The position numbers and the translations under genes are program-made. A DNA stretch of 64,000 nt, from positions 1,081,001-1,145,000 of the forward strand of contig JACVVK020000163.1 in assembly GCA_018292915.2 (NCBI GenBank), written 5' to 3'. Below the pieces are notes generated by a model. That model saw only the letters and a program-made list of their open reading frames with translations. It searched no databases and was not told the origin of the DNA. Position 1 is the stretch's first letter, and each line of letters opens with the position of its first letter. Below, one piece after another: positions 33,200 to 45,627 of the stretch. The stretch is from Batillaria attramentaria. Its lineage: Eukaryota; Mollusca; Gastropoda; Batillariidae.

Positions 33200-34150
33200 C
33201 AGCGTAAACAGTAAACAGTTCTAAACTGTTTTTACTTCGGCGATAAAACTAAACGACCAAAACGACCAGTTTTTTTTTAAATTTTATTTCCACACAGAAA
33301 TGTGTGTGGATACGACTAAAAAAATTACAAGTATTAGACAGTCCGGTCAGAACTAAACAATCACTGACTGAGCTCCGATCATGCAAAAAGGAAGCCAGCA
33401 AAAACCGAAGGGCAGTGCTAGTGACGTATCACGGTCTCTCAGTCGCCTACCCCTCACCCCCACTCCATCCCCTTCTAGTGACCGCTTCAGACATGCAAAC
33501 CGTTCTCGAAAGCCTGCTCTTAACTGGACACAGCGCGCGAAACACACATGTGCACACCACAGTCGTTGCGCTCGGTGTGTCTACTAACTACAAAACTGAA
33601 CACAGCTGTGCTCGGTGACAAACCGATTGAAGACGCACTGTCCGCCATGTTTGCGCGCCGAGTCACGTAGTACAGCCAGTCAGAATCTGTTGTGGAAACC
33701 ACAGTCACAGTTGTGGCTATTTGAAATTCAGGTTGCTGTGATGACGCCACAGCGGCGGAAACCCCCAAAATCACAACTGTGTCACAACTGTGGACAGCAC
33801 TGTGGCGCCCCGCAGTGCCCAGATAAGAGCCGGCTTTACATCCACCATAACAGCTGTTTTTGACGTGAGCACTTTAAACTGAACTGCCCTCTTGGTTTCT
33901 AAAACAAGGCAAAACGTATCTGGTATTTACAGTAGAACACCTTTAGCAGTTCCTGCAGAGAAGAATAGTCAGAAACAAACCGAACGTAACTTCATATAAG
34001 CAGATGAAAATACATTATCTGTGTTTCACATATCGATAGCTTGAGGTTCTATGGTGACTACAGTGGATGGCTTCTGTCCATACTACCACAGGACGCACTC
34101 AATCAATGTTAAGTGACAAGCAATGTGAGAATGGTTTGCTAAAAAGGTTC
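33200..34150. other. Stretch without recognised features
   Basis: Flanks the SINE/LINE composite. Only short frames. Confidence 0.4.
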
Positions 34151-34158
34151 CCCGCCCC

Positions 34159-34194
<36 letters not shown>

Positions 34195-34280
34195 TTGTTT
34201 GTTTGGTTGGTTGTTTTTTGTTCTCTTTAATTCTCTTGTGCTTTTAAAATATCATTTTGTTGTACGTAGCTCGTAGTTTA

Positions 34281-34354
34281 GTGTTAAACGGCAAGTTCAA
34301 AAAATAGTTATAGTAACCAACACCTTCTACCGTTGTTAAATAAAGCATCAAAGT

Positions 34355-34396
<42 letters not shown>
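34281..34396 (+). repeat. Single diverged copy of the CAACGG core with (CT)n
   Basis: aacggcaagttcaaaaaat, accgttgttaaataaagc, then (CT)n at 34357-34396. Same architecture as the 44.8-kb cores. Confidence 0.75.
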
Positions 34397-34397
<1 letters not shown>

Positions 34398-35191
34398 GGT
34401 TTTTATAAAGCGGTTGTTGTTGGGTTTTTTTTCCTGCAGAAAAAAAAATACCGCGGGAAAACTGCAATCTTTTCATCAATGGCTAGTGATAGAGCAGGCA
34501 CAGAAATTTACCCCGGATCAAATGATGCTTGTAAGACTCGTCCTCACAATGATTTATGGGCCTGCGAAGACCCAGCGCTACATATCCTACCTCCACCATC
34601 CGCCTAGCTTCTTGCGGCGACCAGCCATCGGCTTCCGCGTGGGTAGTAGTTTTGCGAAACCCAAACGTCCTTTGTTCAAGTCTGACAAATGGACGTGTCA
34701 TCACGTTATATCATATGCTGGTATTCACGGCCGATCGCATCGGCAAACGGCCGAGGGAAATTTATGTCCGTGCACATGACCATCGTATAAATAGCTGATT
34801 GGTTTAAGCATTTTATTCATGGATCACCGTCAAGCAGCAAACAGTAATACATTGAAAGAGAGCACAACAAGTAAAAACTTATATACGTGCTCATCTGAAC
34901 CAGTTTACAAACAGCATGGCGGAGAAATTGACGTGGAAGAAAATGGACTAAAGTGTAAAGACGTGGGAAAGAAAAACAAATAGATAAATAAAAAAGAAGA
35001 AAAGGAAGAAGAGAGCAGGAGGAAGAAAGGAAAGAAGAAAGAGCATATCAAACTTTACTGTGAGTGGCGGTGGCGGCAACAGCCCGCGTGGACACAGGTT
35101 TAAAATTTTAATTCTTAAATAGCTGATTCATTTCATTTCAACCACCACATTACAACATATTAAGGAGTTTTCAGCATATTCGCGCAATTAA

Positions 35192-35195
<4 letters not shown>

Positions 35196-35236
<41 letters not shown>

Positions 35237-35541
35237 GAAGACTTATAAGGCGTCTATACATGTAAATTACACGGGCTCAAAGCGCCGTACATCATAACAA
35301 AAATAAAACAGGTATCAATGACAGTACACAGATGACATAAAGCACAACAATATACACAAACATGAGTGACTGTTACACACCTAAAGAACGGCAGCAAAAT
35401 ACAAATACCGCACAATAAACAGCTTCCATACACACAGACTTACGGGGAACATTTAAACAATACCTTTTAACATGCAGGCTGACACCGTGTGGAAAGGCAG
35501 GGTAAAATCAAGATCAGTTATCAGTTTTAAATAGGTGGGTT
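35196..35541 (-). pseudogene. LINE 3' UTR remnant with (ATT)n tail
   Basis: A long (AAT)n run (35196-35234) on the plus strand, then aaggcgtctatacatgtaaat and gctcaaagcgccgtac, like the 3' UTRs of the other LINE ends read backwards. Its upstream end is cut by the TTAA element. Confidence 0.5.
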
Positions 35542-35545
35542 TTAA

Positions 35546-36615
35546 AGGTCTGCAATCTCAGCAAAAAGCCGCAAAACACTGCGGGTTTTTTTTTTTGTTT
35601 TTTGTTTTTTGGGGGGGGGTGTTTTTTTTTAAACTGCGACTCCTTCGATTGTGCATAATCCAGGCAACTCTGTCACAGTTGCAGAGTTTTCAGCGCTTCG
35701 GGAACCCTTATAAAACCAGAGCACGAGTTTGCCGTCACATTATTTGGGTTTTGGTCAGTGAGCGAGACACATCGCTACAGTGTCTAGCGGATGTTGAGTG
35801 CTGCACGATCTTTCTCGCTCAGTGTCAAAACGCAAACTGAGCTGTGAAATCAGGATGTCTTTGGCTTTTATTGGGGTTTCAGGGACGCTGAAAACTCTGC
35901 AACTGTGACAGAGTTGATTGTGCTCGCACGGTCGAGTCTGTAAAAATTTTTCACACTTCGGAAAGCTTTTTGTTGGGAGCTTAGATCTTTAAGACAGCGT
36001 TTGAAACTGAAAGCTGTTTTATCAAGTGTACAAACAAAAACTGCTCTCATAATCATTGTTCTAACATTTGGAACACGAAGAACACGAGAGTCAGCTAAAG
36101 ACCTAAGCTGTCTGGATGGTGTGCATAGAGTTAGTAAACTGGCAAGATATGCAGGGCCAGTACCAGCAAGGGATTTGTAGCACAGACACATCACTTGGGA
36201 CGACGAGACGTTAAAGATCTAAGCTCCCAACAAAAAGCTTTCCGAAGTGTGAAAATTGTTTACAGAGTCGACCGTGCAAGCACAGTCAACTCTGTCACAG
36301 TTGCAGAGTTTTTAGCGTCTCTGCAACCCCAATAAAGGCCAAGGGCAGCCTGATTTCACAGCTCAGTTTGCGTTTTGACACTGAGCGAGAAACATCGTGC
36401 AGCATTCAACATCCGCTGACACTGTGGCGATGTGTCTCGCTCACTGACCAAAAGCCAAATAATGTGACGGCAAACTCGTGCTCTGGTTTTATAAGGGTCC
36501 CCGAAGCGCTGAAGATTCTGCAACTGTGACAGAGTTGCCTGGATTATGCACAGTCGAAGGAGTCGCAGTTTTACAAAACGCAATGTTTGCGGCTTTTTGC
36601 TGAGATTTCAGACCT
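35546..36615. mobile_element. 1.07-kb TTAA-flanked foldback element
   Basis: Ends start AGGTCTGCAATCTCAGC (left) and, reversed, AGGTCTGAAATCTCAGC (right), each bordered by TTAA (35542-35545, 36616-36619). The inverted similarity extends over arms of about 400-450 bp, to near 35995 and from about 36208. The 210-bp centre resembles a LINE C-terminal coding remnant. TTAA duplication is the habit of piggyBac-type transposons, but the ends lack the usual CCC start. Confidence 0.75.
36000..36205 (-). pseudogene. LINE reverse-transcriptase remnant in the centre of the foldback element
   Basis: Minus strand: CYKSLAGTGPAYLASLLTL, CTPSRQLRSLADSRVLRVP. This is the 'YK.L.G.AP.YL...L....PSR.LRS......VP' signature upstream of the W-N-S-L-P block in CR1/L2-type LINEs. 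Confidence 0.65.
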
Positions 36616-36623
36616 TTAACTCT

Positions 36624-36860
36624 TAAAAGCCCATGCAAAAATCGCAATTTTACTTGAAATATTCAGATCACTAGCAGCCACGTCAAACCACTATTATGCA
36701 ATCTGTAGCGGTCTCGGGCCTAGCGGGGAAGGCCCACGCCTTGCGTAATAGTGGCTTGAAGTGGCTACAACTGGTGTGCAGTGGCTTGTTCTTTTTAAGA
36801 AGCCTTATCTAATAGCGGGCAGGGGGTGGTCGGGGTCGGGGTCTTGGTTTAAACAGTTGT
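36624..36860 (+). repeat. Hairpin repeat (family H), copy 1
   Basis: Family H starts ccatgcaaaaat and contains an imperfect palindrome of 26-bp arms (agccac...ccactattatgcaa and its inverse) around a gcctagcgg-containing loop. It ends in a g-rich ggtcggg segment. This copy abuts the right end of the TTAA element. Confidence 0.75.
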
Positions 36861-37610
36861 TATTCATTTTGAACAGACAGAAAATTCACTCACACAATTT
36901 CGACGATACCGCGCACAAGTTAAAAACTTATGAATGTGCTCATAAGTACAAAAAAACATTTGCGGCGGAGTATTATAAGATAGATCTGTAAGAGATAGAG
37001 AAGAGAGAGGATAGAAAGAATGACCAATAGATACAGTACAAAGAAAAATGCAGTGGGATTGCGTCTGCGACGGCGGCAGCGGGCCGGCGACTGGTAATGG
37101 AAATCGGAATTTAGGTGTCAAAGCGACCTGATACTTCTATAAAGTGCTGTACAGTTTCAAAAATGTTTATATTATCATTCAAAGGAAGACAGAGATTCCC
37201 TCTCAAGAGGGTGTCGATGTTGTAGTTATATGGAAGAGTTGATATTGTTTGCGTACGTACATTATTAAAGAGAGTCGGGGTCTTAAGAGATAAGTTCCTA
37301 CAATGTCACCCAGTAGATTCACCTCCAGCCGTTGCTTGGATTTCCCGAACTGGCCGCTACCGCTTATCACCTCCATCCAGCATGCAGTCTCTGGCTGCAA
37401 TTACCGATATTGATGTATTGAGGGGTCCCCGATGCGAGTTCAGTAGCGGTCACAACGGACAAACAGAACGGACGTCACGTGCAGGCCAAGGGAGATGAGG
37501 CACGTTCGTGTCAACACCAGTGTCAGACCAAACCCCAAACACGGCTTGGCAGTCCACGTCTGGTTCCTTGGAGAACTCGATTTAATGGTTGCCTGTTGTG
37601 CTGTTTTGAG

Positions 37611-37868
37611 TGAGTGAGTTTTTGAGGCTTAACGCCGCGCAAGCCACAAAGACTAATTCGCGGCTAAGTGTGTCTGCACTACGTGAAAAAAAAATGTAAC
37701 GTTGGGCAGCTGATGCAAACTGATCTACGGGGCAAAATAAACCTAGGACACGCAGGAGACGCTGCACCTTCATGCTAAGTTCTCGAACTCCCGGTTACAA
37801 AAAAGCGTAGAAAACAAATAACAATTACAACTAGGTAAAACTAAGATAAATACTAAGCGCATATACAC
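37611..37868 (+). repeat. Dispersed repeat G, long copy 2
   Basis: About 90% similar by eye to the 14.8-kb copy. Preserves aacgccgcgcaagccacaaa and ggagacgctgcaccttcatg. Confidence 0.75.
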
Positions 37869-38815
37869 CAAATGTGGTGTTTTGAAATATCCCCACAAAC
37901 GGTACAGTTGTACATTGTACATTCTCTGAACACGGGATTACTGTGTTTGGTTCTCCTCCACCCCCACCCCCACCCCCACCCCCACCCCTCTAACTGTGCA
38001 TGTTCTATGCCCCTCGCACAAACACCTTTGCCACTCACAACATTTTAATGTTCTTGAGTGTGGGCAATATGCCAACAAAATCGCATGCGTTAATGTGCTT
38101 TTGCCCATTTCTGCTTCAAGAGCCTTGGTTCAGAAAAGTCGCGTTGAGCCAAATGGCGGCTGGAATGACCAGTTCCGTCGGTTTCACACAAAAAAAAAAC
38201 CCCGCCTCCACGTCGAAGTCAAACTAAAAAAAAAAAAAAAAAAAAAATTCATCTCACGAATTAATTGTCTCACCCGCGGATACTGTTTGAAACCTTTCCG
38301 CACTGCCTTCGTCTATTCTCGAACCACTGTTTAGTTTTTAAACTGTTTGTTTTCTTTCTCAGTTGGCTCAAGTTTACAAAAAGATCTCAAAATCTGAATT
38401 TATCGCCTTCGATCGGTCCGGGCGATGGGCTGGTAAGCCACCGAAAAGAGCTCGCGGATTTGTTGCCAAGACAATGAAGCGGACGTTTTTGTATTTAAAC
38501 AAAACAGCTTCTGACGGTGCCGATTTAAAAAAAAAAAAAAAAAAAAAAACTGAACAGGAAGAGGTCATATATTCCAACAGCCACGACAGGTCACATTGTT
38601 GGTGATCTGCGTGTGGATTTCGTGTTTGCCAAATACTGGCATTCGACACGAGAAGAAGGAGAACTTAGTGCGAAATCAACCACACTTGTTTAAACATAAA
38701 GAAATGTATCAGCTTGCATGTATTGGGAACATGTATTGTGTTTATACTATTATATCCTATCGCCGATTACATCGATTAAACTCGAACTCGGAGCATGTCC
38801 GTCCATATAATTCTC

Positions 38816-39030
38816 AAAAAAACATGCAAAAATCTCAGTTTTACTTGAAATCTTCAGATCACTAGAAGTAGCAACCACTTCAAGCCACTATTATGCAGTC
38901 TACAGCGGTCTGGGGCCTAGCCAGAAGCCTTGTGTTGTAGTGGCTTGAAGTGGCTCGTACTGGTGTTCAGTAGCTTGTACGTTTTAACCAGTCGTATCAC
39001 AGAGCGGGTAGGGGGTGGTCTAGTTATGGC
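38816..39030 (+). repeat. Hairpin repeat (family H), copy 2
   Basis: acatgcaaaaatctcagttt to gtagggggtggtc; arms aaccacttcaagccac and gtggcttgaagtggct retained. Confidence 0.72.
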
Positions 39031-39319
39031 TAACCCATGAGTGATCGGGGAAGTTACATCATCGATAACATGAGAGGGTCACCACGACTAGGGGTGGTCG
39101 GTTCTCGGGCTCATAACAGATATCATTCTGTAAAATAACATGGCTTACATCTAACGTACACAAGTCGTTTCCGAGGGTGTGAAACCTGCGATCAGTCTTT
39201 GAACATTTGGATATGACAGCAATGTCTAATGTATATTAAAAACAAAAATCGCAATGTCTAAGTGCGTGCAAAGGGGCAGTGGCGGACGATCGACCCCACA
39301 CAGCTTGCTTCAACTGTGC

Positions 39320-39478
<159 letters not shown>

Positions 39479-39687
39479 AAACTTGACTCAGTATTTTTGT
39501 TTGTTTGTTTGTTTGTTTGTCGGGGGGGGGGGTGTCTTTGTGCAGTGTTCTTTTTATTGTATTCCTCCAAAGGGGAAAAAGGAAAAACAAATCTTGAATC
39601 TTGACGTCACCACCGCCTTGTCAGTCAGCCACAGTTGGGAAAATTGACGGGAAAGCGTCATCTATCTCCCAGTGTCCTTTTCCATGT

Positions 39688-39757
39688 CTTTTTTCATCGT
39701 TGCCCCGTCTTTGATATTACCCGTATGTGGTGGAAAAGGACATTAAACTCCCAAACA
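39688..39757 (+). mobile_element. 5'-truncated SINE-A
   Basis: Only the 3' body remains, from catcgttgccccgtctttgat to ggacattaaactcccaaac. No TSD seen. Confidence 0.75.
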
Positions 39758-40020
39758 GAGAGATGAGATGAGAAGCGAAATTGGCGCGTGCAGTTTGGAT
39801 CGACCCTAAAAGGGCACGACAGGGCCAGTATGAACCAAAACAACATTGGAACAGTTTCAGAGAAGTCACCGACTGAGCAGATCACTGAGAGATAGGGTGG
39901 AACGCCTAGAGGCTTTTCCAAACACAGATGCTATCTTGAACTGAAATGAACCGGAACTGAAGTGAACTGCAGTGTCTACATGCAGCTTCACTTCATTCGC
40001 AAACAGAAGTCGGTTTGTTT

Positions 40021-40378
40021 TTTTTAAACTTTATTATCCCTTTCGGGAAATTCGGGCTGCCTCTCCCGGGGGAAGCGCGTCGCCGCGGTGCAGCGCCACC
40101 CAATACCTATCCTATATATTTTACAATTTTTATTTATTTACTTATTTATTTTTCTTTTTTTTTTTTTTTTGGCTGGGGGAGGAAAGCCGGATAACCCGGA
40201 GAGAAACCCCCGATGAGCAGCCCGGTAGCCACTGCCAGGAAAAACCGGTATCACATATCACAAGCTCGATCTGGGCTCGAACCCACGCTTCATCGCCATG
40301 ACATTGGTGACGGCCGTTCAGTAGCGCAGCGGCTAAATCCGACGCGCTACCTAAACTGAAGGCCACCGCTCTCCCCAG
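40021..40378 (-). mobile_element. SINE-D copy with internal poly(T)
   Basis: Complete in minus orientation, from the cgggaaattcgggctgcc 3' hairpin to the tRNA-like head near 40340-40378. Expanded by an A/T-rich insert at 40126-40168. Confidence 0.85.
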
Positions 40379-40640
40379 TTTTAGAGTGTCAAAATTTGCA
40401 CCTCCTCCCCTCCCACCCCCTCTCCACCGCCATCCTACTTTCATCTAGATACTTTAATGAAAAGAGTCTGGTTTTTAGCGAACTCTGATTCAAAGGCGAG
40501 AGAAAGGACGTCCGCGGAGATTGACGTGCGCAGTGTGAGCAAGTGTGAGCTGGGCAAATATACATCGCTAACCTTTCCCACGTCGTTAGCGCCTGGAGAC
40601 GCAAACGAGACAGGGTGACACTCCCACCGGGTTTTTTTAA

Positions 40641-41345
40641 AGGTCTGCAATCTCAACAAAAGCCACAAACAGTATTTTTGTTGTTGTTGGTTGGTGTTGG
40701 GTTTTTTTTTGTTTTGTTTTTTTTTTGGTTTTGTTTTGTTCTTTTTTTTTAAACTGCGACTCCTGCGACTGTGCGTAATGCAGGCAACTCCGTCACAGTG
40801 GCAAAGTTTTCAACGCTTCGGAGACCCTTATATTATATGAAACCAGCGCGTGAGTTTGCGGTGACTTCATTGTGTTTTTTGGTCGATGAGCGAGACACAT
40901 CGCTACAGCGGCGTCTAGCGGGTGTTGTGTGCTGCACGAGAAGACTAGCCACTGCGACCTTTTTCGCGCAATGTCAAAACGCAAACTGCGCTGTGAAATC
41001 AGGCTCCCCTTGGCGTTTATAGGGGTTTCAGGGACACCGAAAACTGTGTAACTGTGACAGAGTTGACTGCGTTCTGCACAGTCGGATCGTTTGATGGCGT
41101 TGTTATTGGGTTTGTTTGTTTGTTTGTTTTTGGTTGTTTTGTTTTGTTTTTGTTTTTTGTTGTTGTTGTTTGTTGTTGTTGTTTTGTTGTTGTTGTTGTT
41201 GTTGTTGTTTTTTTGTTTGTTGTTGTGTTTGTTTGTTGTTGTTGTTTTTGTTTTTTTTGTTTGTTGTTGTGTTTGTTTGTTGTTGTTGTTGTTGTTTGTG
41301 GGGACACACACTGTGAGTGTGGCTTTTTGTTGAGATTGCAGACCA
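40641..41345. mobile_element. 705-bp related TTAA-flanked element
   Basis: Same ends (AGGTCTGCAATCTCAAC left; TGGTCTGCAATCTCAAC reversed on the right) with TTAA at 40637-40640 and 41346-41349. The left half aligns with one arm of the 35.5-kb element; the right half is mostly a (TTG)n/(TTTG)n expansion (41100-41298). Confidence 0.75.
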
Positions 41346-41797
41346 TTAAGCAAAGAAACGAAGTTACAGACCCAGACTAAACCACCACGGGCCGACGTGT
41401 CCTGTCCCCAGTGCACTGCAGCCAGCCACACAGCCACACAGCCAGAGGGCGGACGGGGGGAAGGACAACAAACATGTACGTACGACGAGACCGCAATGTT
41501 TAGACTCCATTCACGGACGGCACTTCCTCGACCTCTACCTTCATTTGGTAAAGGGGCCTAAGCTGTATGGATTTTATGAGCACTTCGGCCCTGAAACCAG
41601 TTTGGCGGCAGACCTTCAGAATGTAGTCACCGACAGAAACTGCGCATCAGATTGACAACGGGGCGTGTTCCTGCATTTTTTTCACAACAATGTCCATGCT
41701 TCCGTCCGTCCATCCTGGACTAACTCAACCCGCATGTCTACTATCGCTGAAGCTTCAGCTGACTGGAAGCGTGTAACTCGAGACCTCAATTCCGTGG

Positions 41798-41963
41798 GTG
41801 GGGTGGGTGGGGGTTTAACGTCCTTTTCCACCACACACGGGTGATATCAAAGACGGGGCAACGATGAAAGAGCCAGCACAAATATGTTGCCCCAGCCGGG
41901 ATACGAACTCACGACCCGAGCATTAGAAGTCCAACGCTCTACCATTCGGCCACCCCGGCTCCC
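41798..41963 (-). mobile_element. SINE-A copy
   Basis: Full-length with 13-bp TSD ctcaattccgtgg at 41785-41797 and 41964-41976. Confidence 0.93.
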
Positions 41964-41994
41964 CTCAATTCCGTGGTAGAAACTAGAATGTTGC

Positions 41995-42029
<35 letters not shown>

Positions 42030-42110
42030 TTCATTCCCTCATTAGAAGCTCCAGGCGCCATTACAAGAGCAAGTGAAAAAACAAAAACAATTTGAACAAC
42101 TTGACAAGGC

Positions 42111-42289
42111 GGGTAGTTGGGGGTGGGTGTTTGGGAGTTTAACGTCCTTTTCCACCACGTAAGGGTGATATCAAAGACGGGGCAACGAGAAAAAGGCCAG
42201 TACAAATTTTTTAGCCCCAGCCGGGATTCGAACTCACGACCCGAGCATTAGGAGTCCAAAGCTCTACTATTCGGCCACCCCGGCTCCCC
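42111..42289 (-). mobile_element. SINE-A copy
   Basis: Full-length with 12-bp TSD acttgacaaggc at 42099-42110 and 42290-42301; 'aacgagaaaaaggcc' variant. Confidence 0.93.
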
Positions 42290-42335
42290 ACTTGACAAGG
42301 CATTAAAACACATTTAAATGAACATTTTCAGGCAG

Positions 42336-42339
<4 letters not shown>

Positions 42340-42392
<53 letters not shown>
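42340..42392. repeat. (CA)n microsatellite
   Basis: About 26 CA units. A separate (GT)n lies at 42777-42818. Confidence 0.95.
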
Positions 42393-42394
<2 letters not shown>

Positions 42395-42774
42395 TCGTGT
42401 TTCTGCTGTCCACACTGTGACGCGGCCTAAGCAGACAGACCCCCGCTCCGAGTCCCCACCCCCGTCAAACATAAGTGGAAAACAAAGTGTTTCTCCGTGG
42501 AAACAAAGTGGCTGTGTCTTGGTGTCACACAGCTCGAGCACGCAGGACAAATTCAAGGCAATGTGTCCACTTATCACCGTTCCTTAATATATACGATGAC
42601 TCCTGAGGCAACACATTCCTGTCACGTGACACTTAATTTGCATAAGAAAGAAAACAAGGGTGAGAGAGCACAAAAACAGTCTTTGGAGGGCTCACTCAGC
42701 GACGCAATAGTTACAGCGTCTGTTCAAACCCTTCTTTTAACACTTCGCACCGTGTTGCCCCATCATCTTGCTTG

Positions 42775-42821
<47 letters not shown>

Positions 42822-43490
42822 AGCCGGGGGCATAGGACGCCGTGTATGATGCTGCACATTATGTGTTTGTAGTTAAATGTATGTGTGGAGGCATGTTGTG
42901 TGTGCTTCTGGGTGAGTGAGTGCGTGTTCATTGTAAGGCGCCCTGAGCTCCTGCGGGAGGGAGGGCGTCCCTTAAATACCCATATTAGTAGTAGTGTAGT
43001 AGTAGCAGTAGTAGTATATGAACAAGTCGACAATGTGAGGTTTGGTTACGAGAAGTTAGTTTGGGTGCTGTTCACCCTAAGTGAGACAGTTTGAAACATT
43101 GCCGTCGGCCACAAATCAATGTAAAATGCCCTTCTAAAATTACTTCGGATTTAAACCGAAGTTGTCACACAATTATTACGAAAATACACCTACAAAATCC
43201 ATACACACGTAGATATACAAAGCTTCAACTTCGCGTCAGGCATCGGTCATAGATGTTCAAAATGTCCGATTATTTTATTACAAAGGCGGAAAGTGGTACG
43301 CCTTATCATCTCTACCCCACAGTACGCAATATATCAGGACCGGCAACTGTCCTTTAGTTTTACAGTCACCCAGAGGCAGTTGTCGGTCCTGTTATAGCCC
43401 ACTGTGATATGAAGCCTTGCCACTGAGCATGAAAATCACCCACCTACCAGTGTGCGTCTCCACTACGTACAGCCGATATGGCAAACTGTA
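42395..43490. other. Stretch with one (GT)n, otherwise featureless
   Basis: Contains a (GT)n at 42777-42818 and a (GTA)n-like patch near 42985-43015. It ends at a SINE-C fragment. Confidence 0.4.
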
Positions 43491-43494
43491 TCCA

Positions 43495-43735
43495 CTATGC
43501 TTTGGAAATGTTCAGCCCACAAAATTTGAAAATAAACGCAATTCTAAATTCCGAGGCTTAAATTGCTGAGCTGACCCTTCGCACCACGTGACTGTACTGT
43601 GTTCATATCCAGTGTGTGAGAGAATGCGTGTGATTCACGTGAGCCTACGTGTTGGGTTCAGTTCGCGGCGCTTTGAGGTCAGTAATTCAAGAAATTGGGT
43701 AAAGCGCGTACACAATAGTCAGTTATTATCATATT
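43495..43735 (+). mobile_element. 5'-truncated SINE-C
   Basis: From atgctttggaaatgttcagc to the V-like stem and attat tail. Confidence 0.82.
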
Positions 43736-44507
43736 ATGATGATCACACTCAGCACGACATTCTTCTCATTGCAAATCAAATTCCCTCAAATATTACGCAA
43801 ACGCAACAATGATGAAAGACAAAGACAAGTAAGAAACCTGAACACCTACCTGTGCGTGTCTGTTTAACGTAGAACCGACCTGGCGAACTGTATCCCACTG
43901 CACGAATCCCACACAGCACTACACTGAGCGTCTCACTCCCCTAGCTTCTGCCTGCTGTCCCAAGCACGGCTAACTCCGCCGTTTACTGCAAACACCCGTA
44001 TTCTCCACACCACACTGACGCACACAAACAACCCGGTGGAGGCTTGAGTGCGCCAACACTGTGTCCCTACCTGCTTGTTTCTGTCAATGTTTCTCAATAC
44101 AGTGACAGGGCCTGTCAACACTAAAAAGAGTAAATCCTTTAATCCAGTTACACTTGCCACTCAGCCTGGATTAATCGGCAGGTAGGATAAACTGCGTCAT
44201 CGGGGACCTGCTGAAGGGTTTTTGGCAGAGAAGAAACTTCAGTCTCTCGGTCAGTTCGAGATTTTAAAGGTCTGATCCAAGAACGAAAACGGATGACGAC
44301 TGTTCATTTGTCGTGTGAATGGTGTATTAGGGTGAAGCAGAAACGGTACCCACAGTGGTTATCTTGTACATCTCAGACACAAACGTGCACTCCCCATACA
44401 CCTGCGCGATATTAGCTCATCATACTCAGTGTGAATAATATTGGTGACGGATCCGGTTAGCCTCAGAACCCAGTGACAAAATAGGGCATGGGGCATGTCG
44501 GCGAACA

Positions 44508-44509
<2 letters not shown>

Positions 44510-44562
<53 letters not shown>
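44510..44562. repeat. (CA)n microsatellite
   Basis: About 26 CA units. Confidence 0.95.
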
Positions 44563-44565
<3 letters not shown>

Positions 44566-44846
44566 GCAACTTCGGAGCTTCCTCTTTCACGAAGCTCTAC
44601 AGCTTGTGAAGTGTGCCACAGCTGAGCTTGTGAGATACCTCATATATCTGAAAATTACGAGTGAACAGTCCAAAAATACCGGTCATGTCAAAACGCACTA
44701 TCTTCAGTAAAGTACGGGATTTCATACCTCGTGCAGCACGTTTTTACTTACATGATACTTTCTTAACAGAGTTTCACGCAGCCCAACGCAGATTTTCTTC
44801 ACGTCGTGAGTACGCGTAGAACCTCTCTCTACCTCTCTCTCTCTCT

Positions 44847-44911
44847 CAACGGCAAGTTCGAAAATTGACCTTTGTGTTAAAGTTTTAACCGTTGATAAAT
44901 AAAGAATCATT

Positions 44912-44960
<49 letters not shown>

Positions 44961-45030
44961 TCTCTCAACGGCAAGTTCGAAAATTGACCTTTGTGTTAAA
45001 GTTTTAACCGTTGATAAATAAAGAATCATT

Positions 45031-45098
<68 letters not shown>

Positions 45099-45159
45099 GG
45101 CAAGTTCGAAAATTGACCTTTGTGTTAAAGTTTTAACCGTTGATAAATAAAGAATCATT

Positions 45160-45231
<72 letters not shown>

Positions 45232-45292
45232 GGCAAGTTCGAAAATTGACCTTTGTGTTAAAGTTTTAACCGTTGATAAATAAAGAATCATT

Positions 45293-45354
<62 letters not shown>

Positions 45355-45415
45355 GGCAAGTTCGAAAATTGACCTTTGTGTTAAAGTTTTAACCGTTGAT
45401 AAATAAAGAATCATT

Positions 45416-45479
<64 letters not shown>

Positions 45480-45557
45480 GGCAAGTTCGAAAATTGACCT
45501 TTGTGTTAAAGTTTTAACCGTTGATAAATAAAGAATCATTGTCATTGTCATTGTCAT

Positions 45558-45624
<67 letters not shown>
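44847..45624 (+). repeat. Six 71-bp cores alternating with (CT)n
   Basis: Cores begin caacggcaagttcgaaaatt at 44847, 44966, 45095, 45228, 45351 and 45476 and end gaatcattgtcatt. They are essentially identical (core 3 reads caaggg). Between them lie (CT)n runs of 48-62 bp. Each core has a CAACGG/CCGTTG stem followed by ATAAATAAAG. Confidence 0.92.

Positions 45625-45627
<3 letters not shown>

Noticed and set aside
41017..41437. Asn/Gln/Thr-rich ORFs over 100 codons
   Set aside because: Translations of the (TTG)n/(TTTG)n expansion inside the TTAA element.
44913..45420. Arg-Glu repeat ORFs with a repeated MTMILYLSTVKTLTQ block
   Set aside because: Reverse translation of the (CT)n/71-bp core array, with no independent sign of coding.
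44847..45624. CRISPR-like array (regular repeats with variable spacers)
   Set aside because: The 'spacers' are pure (CT)n, the context is animal DNA, and there are no cas genes.
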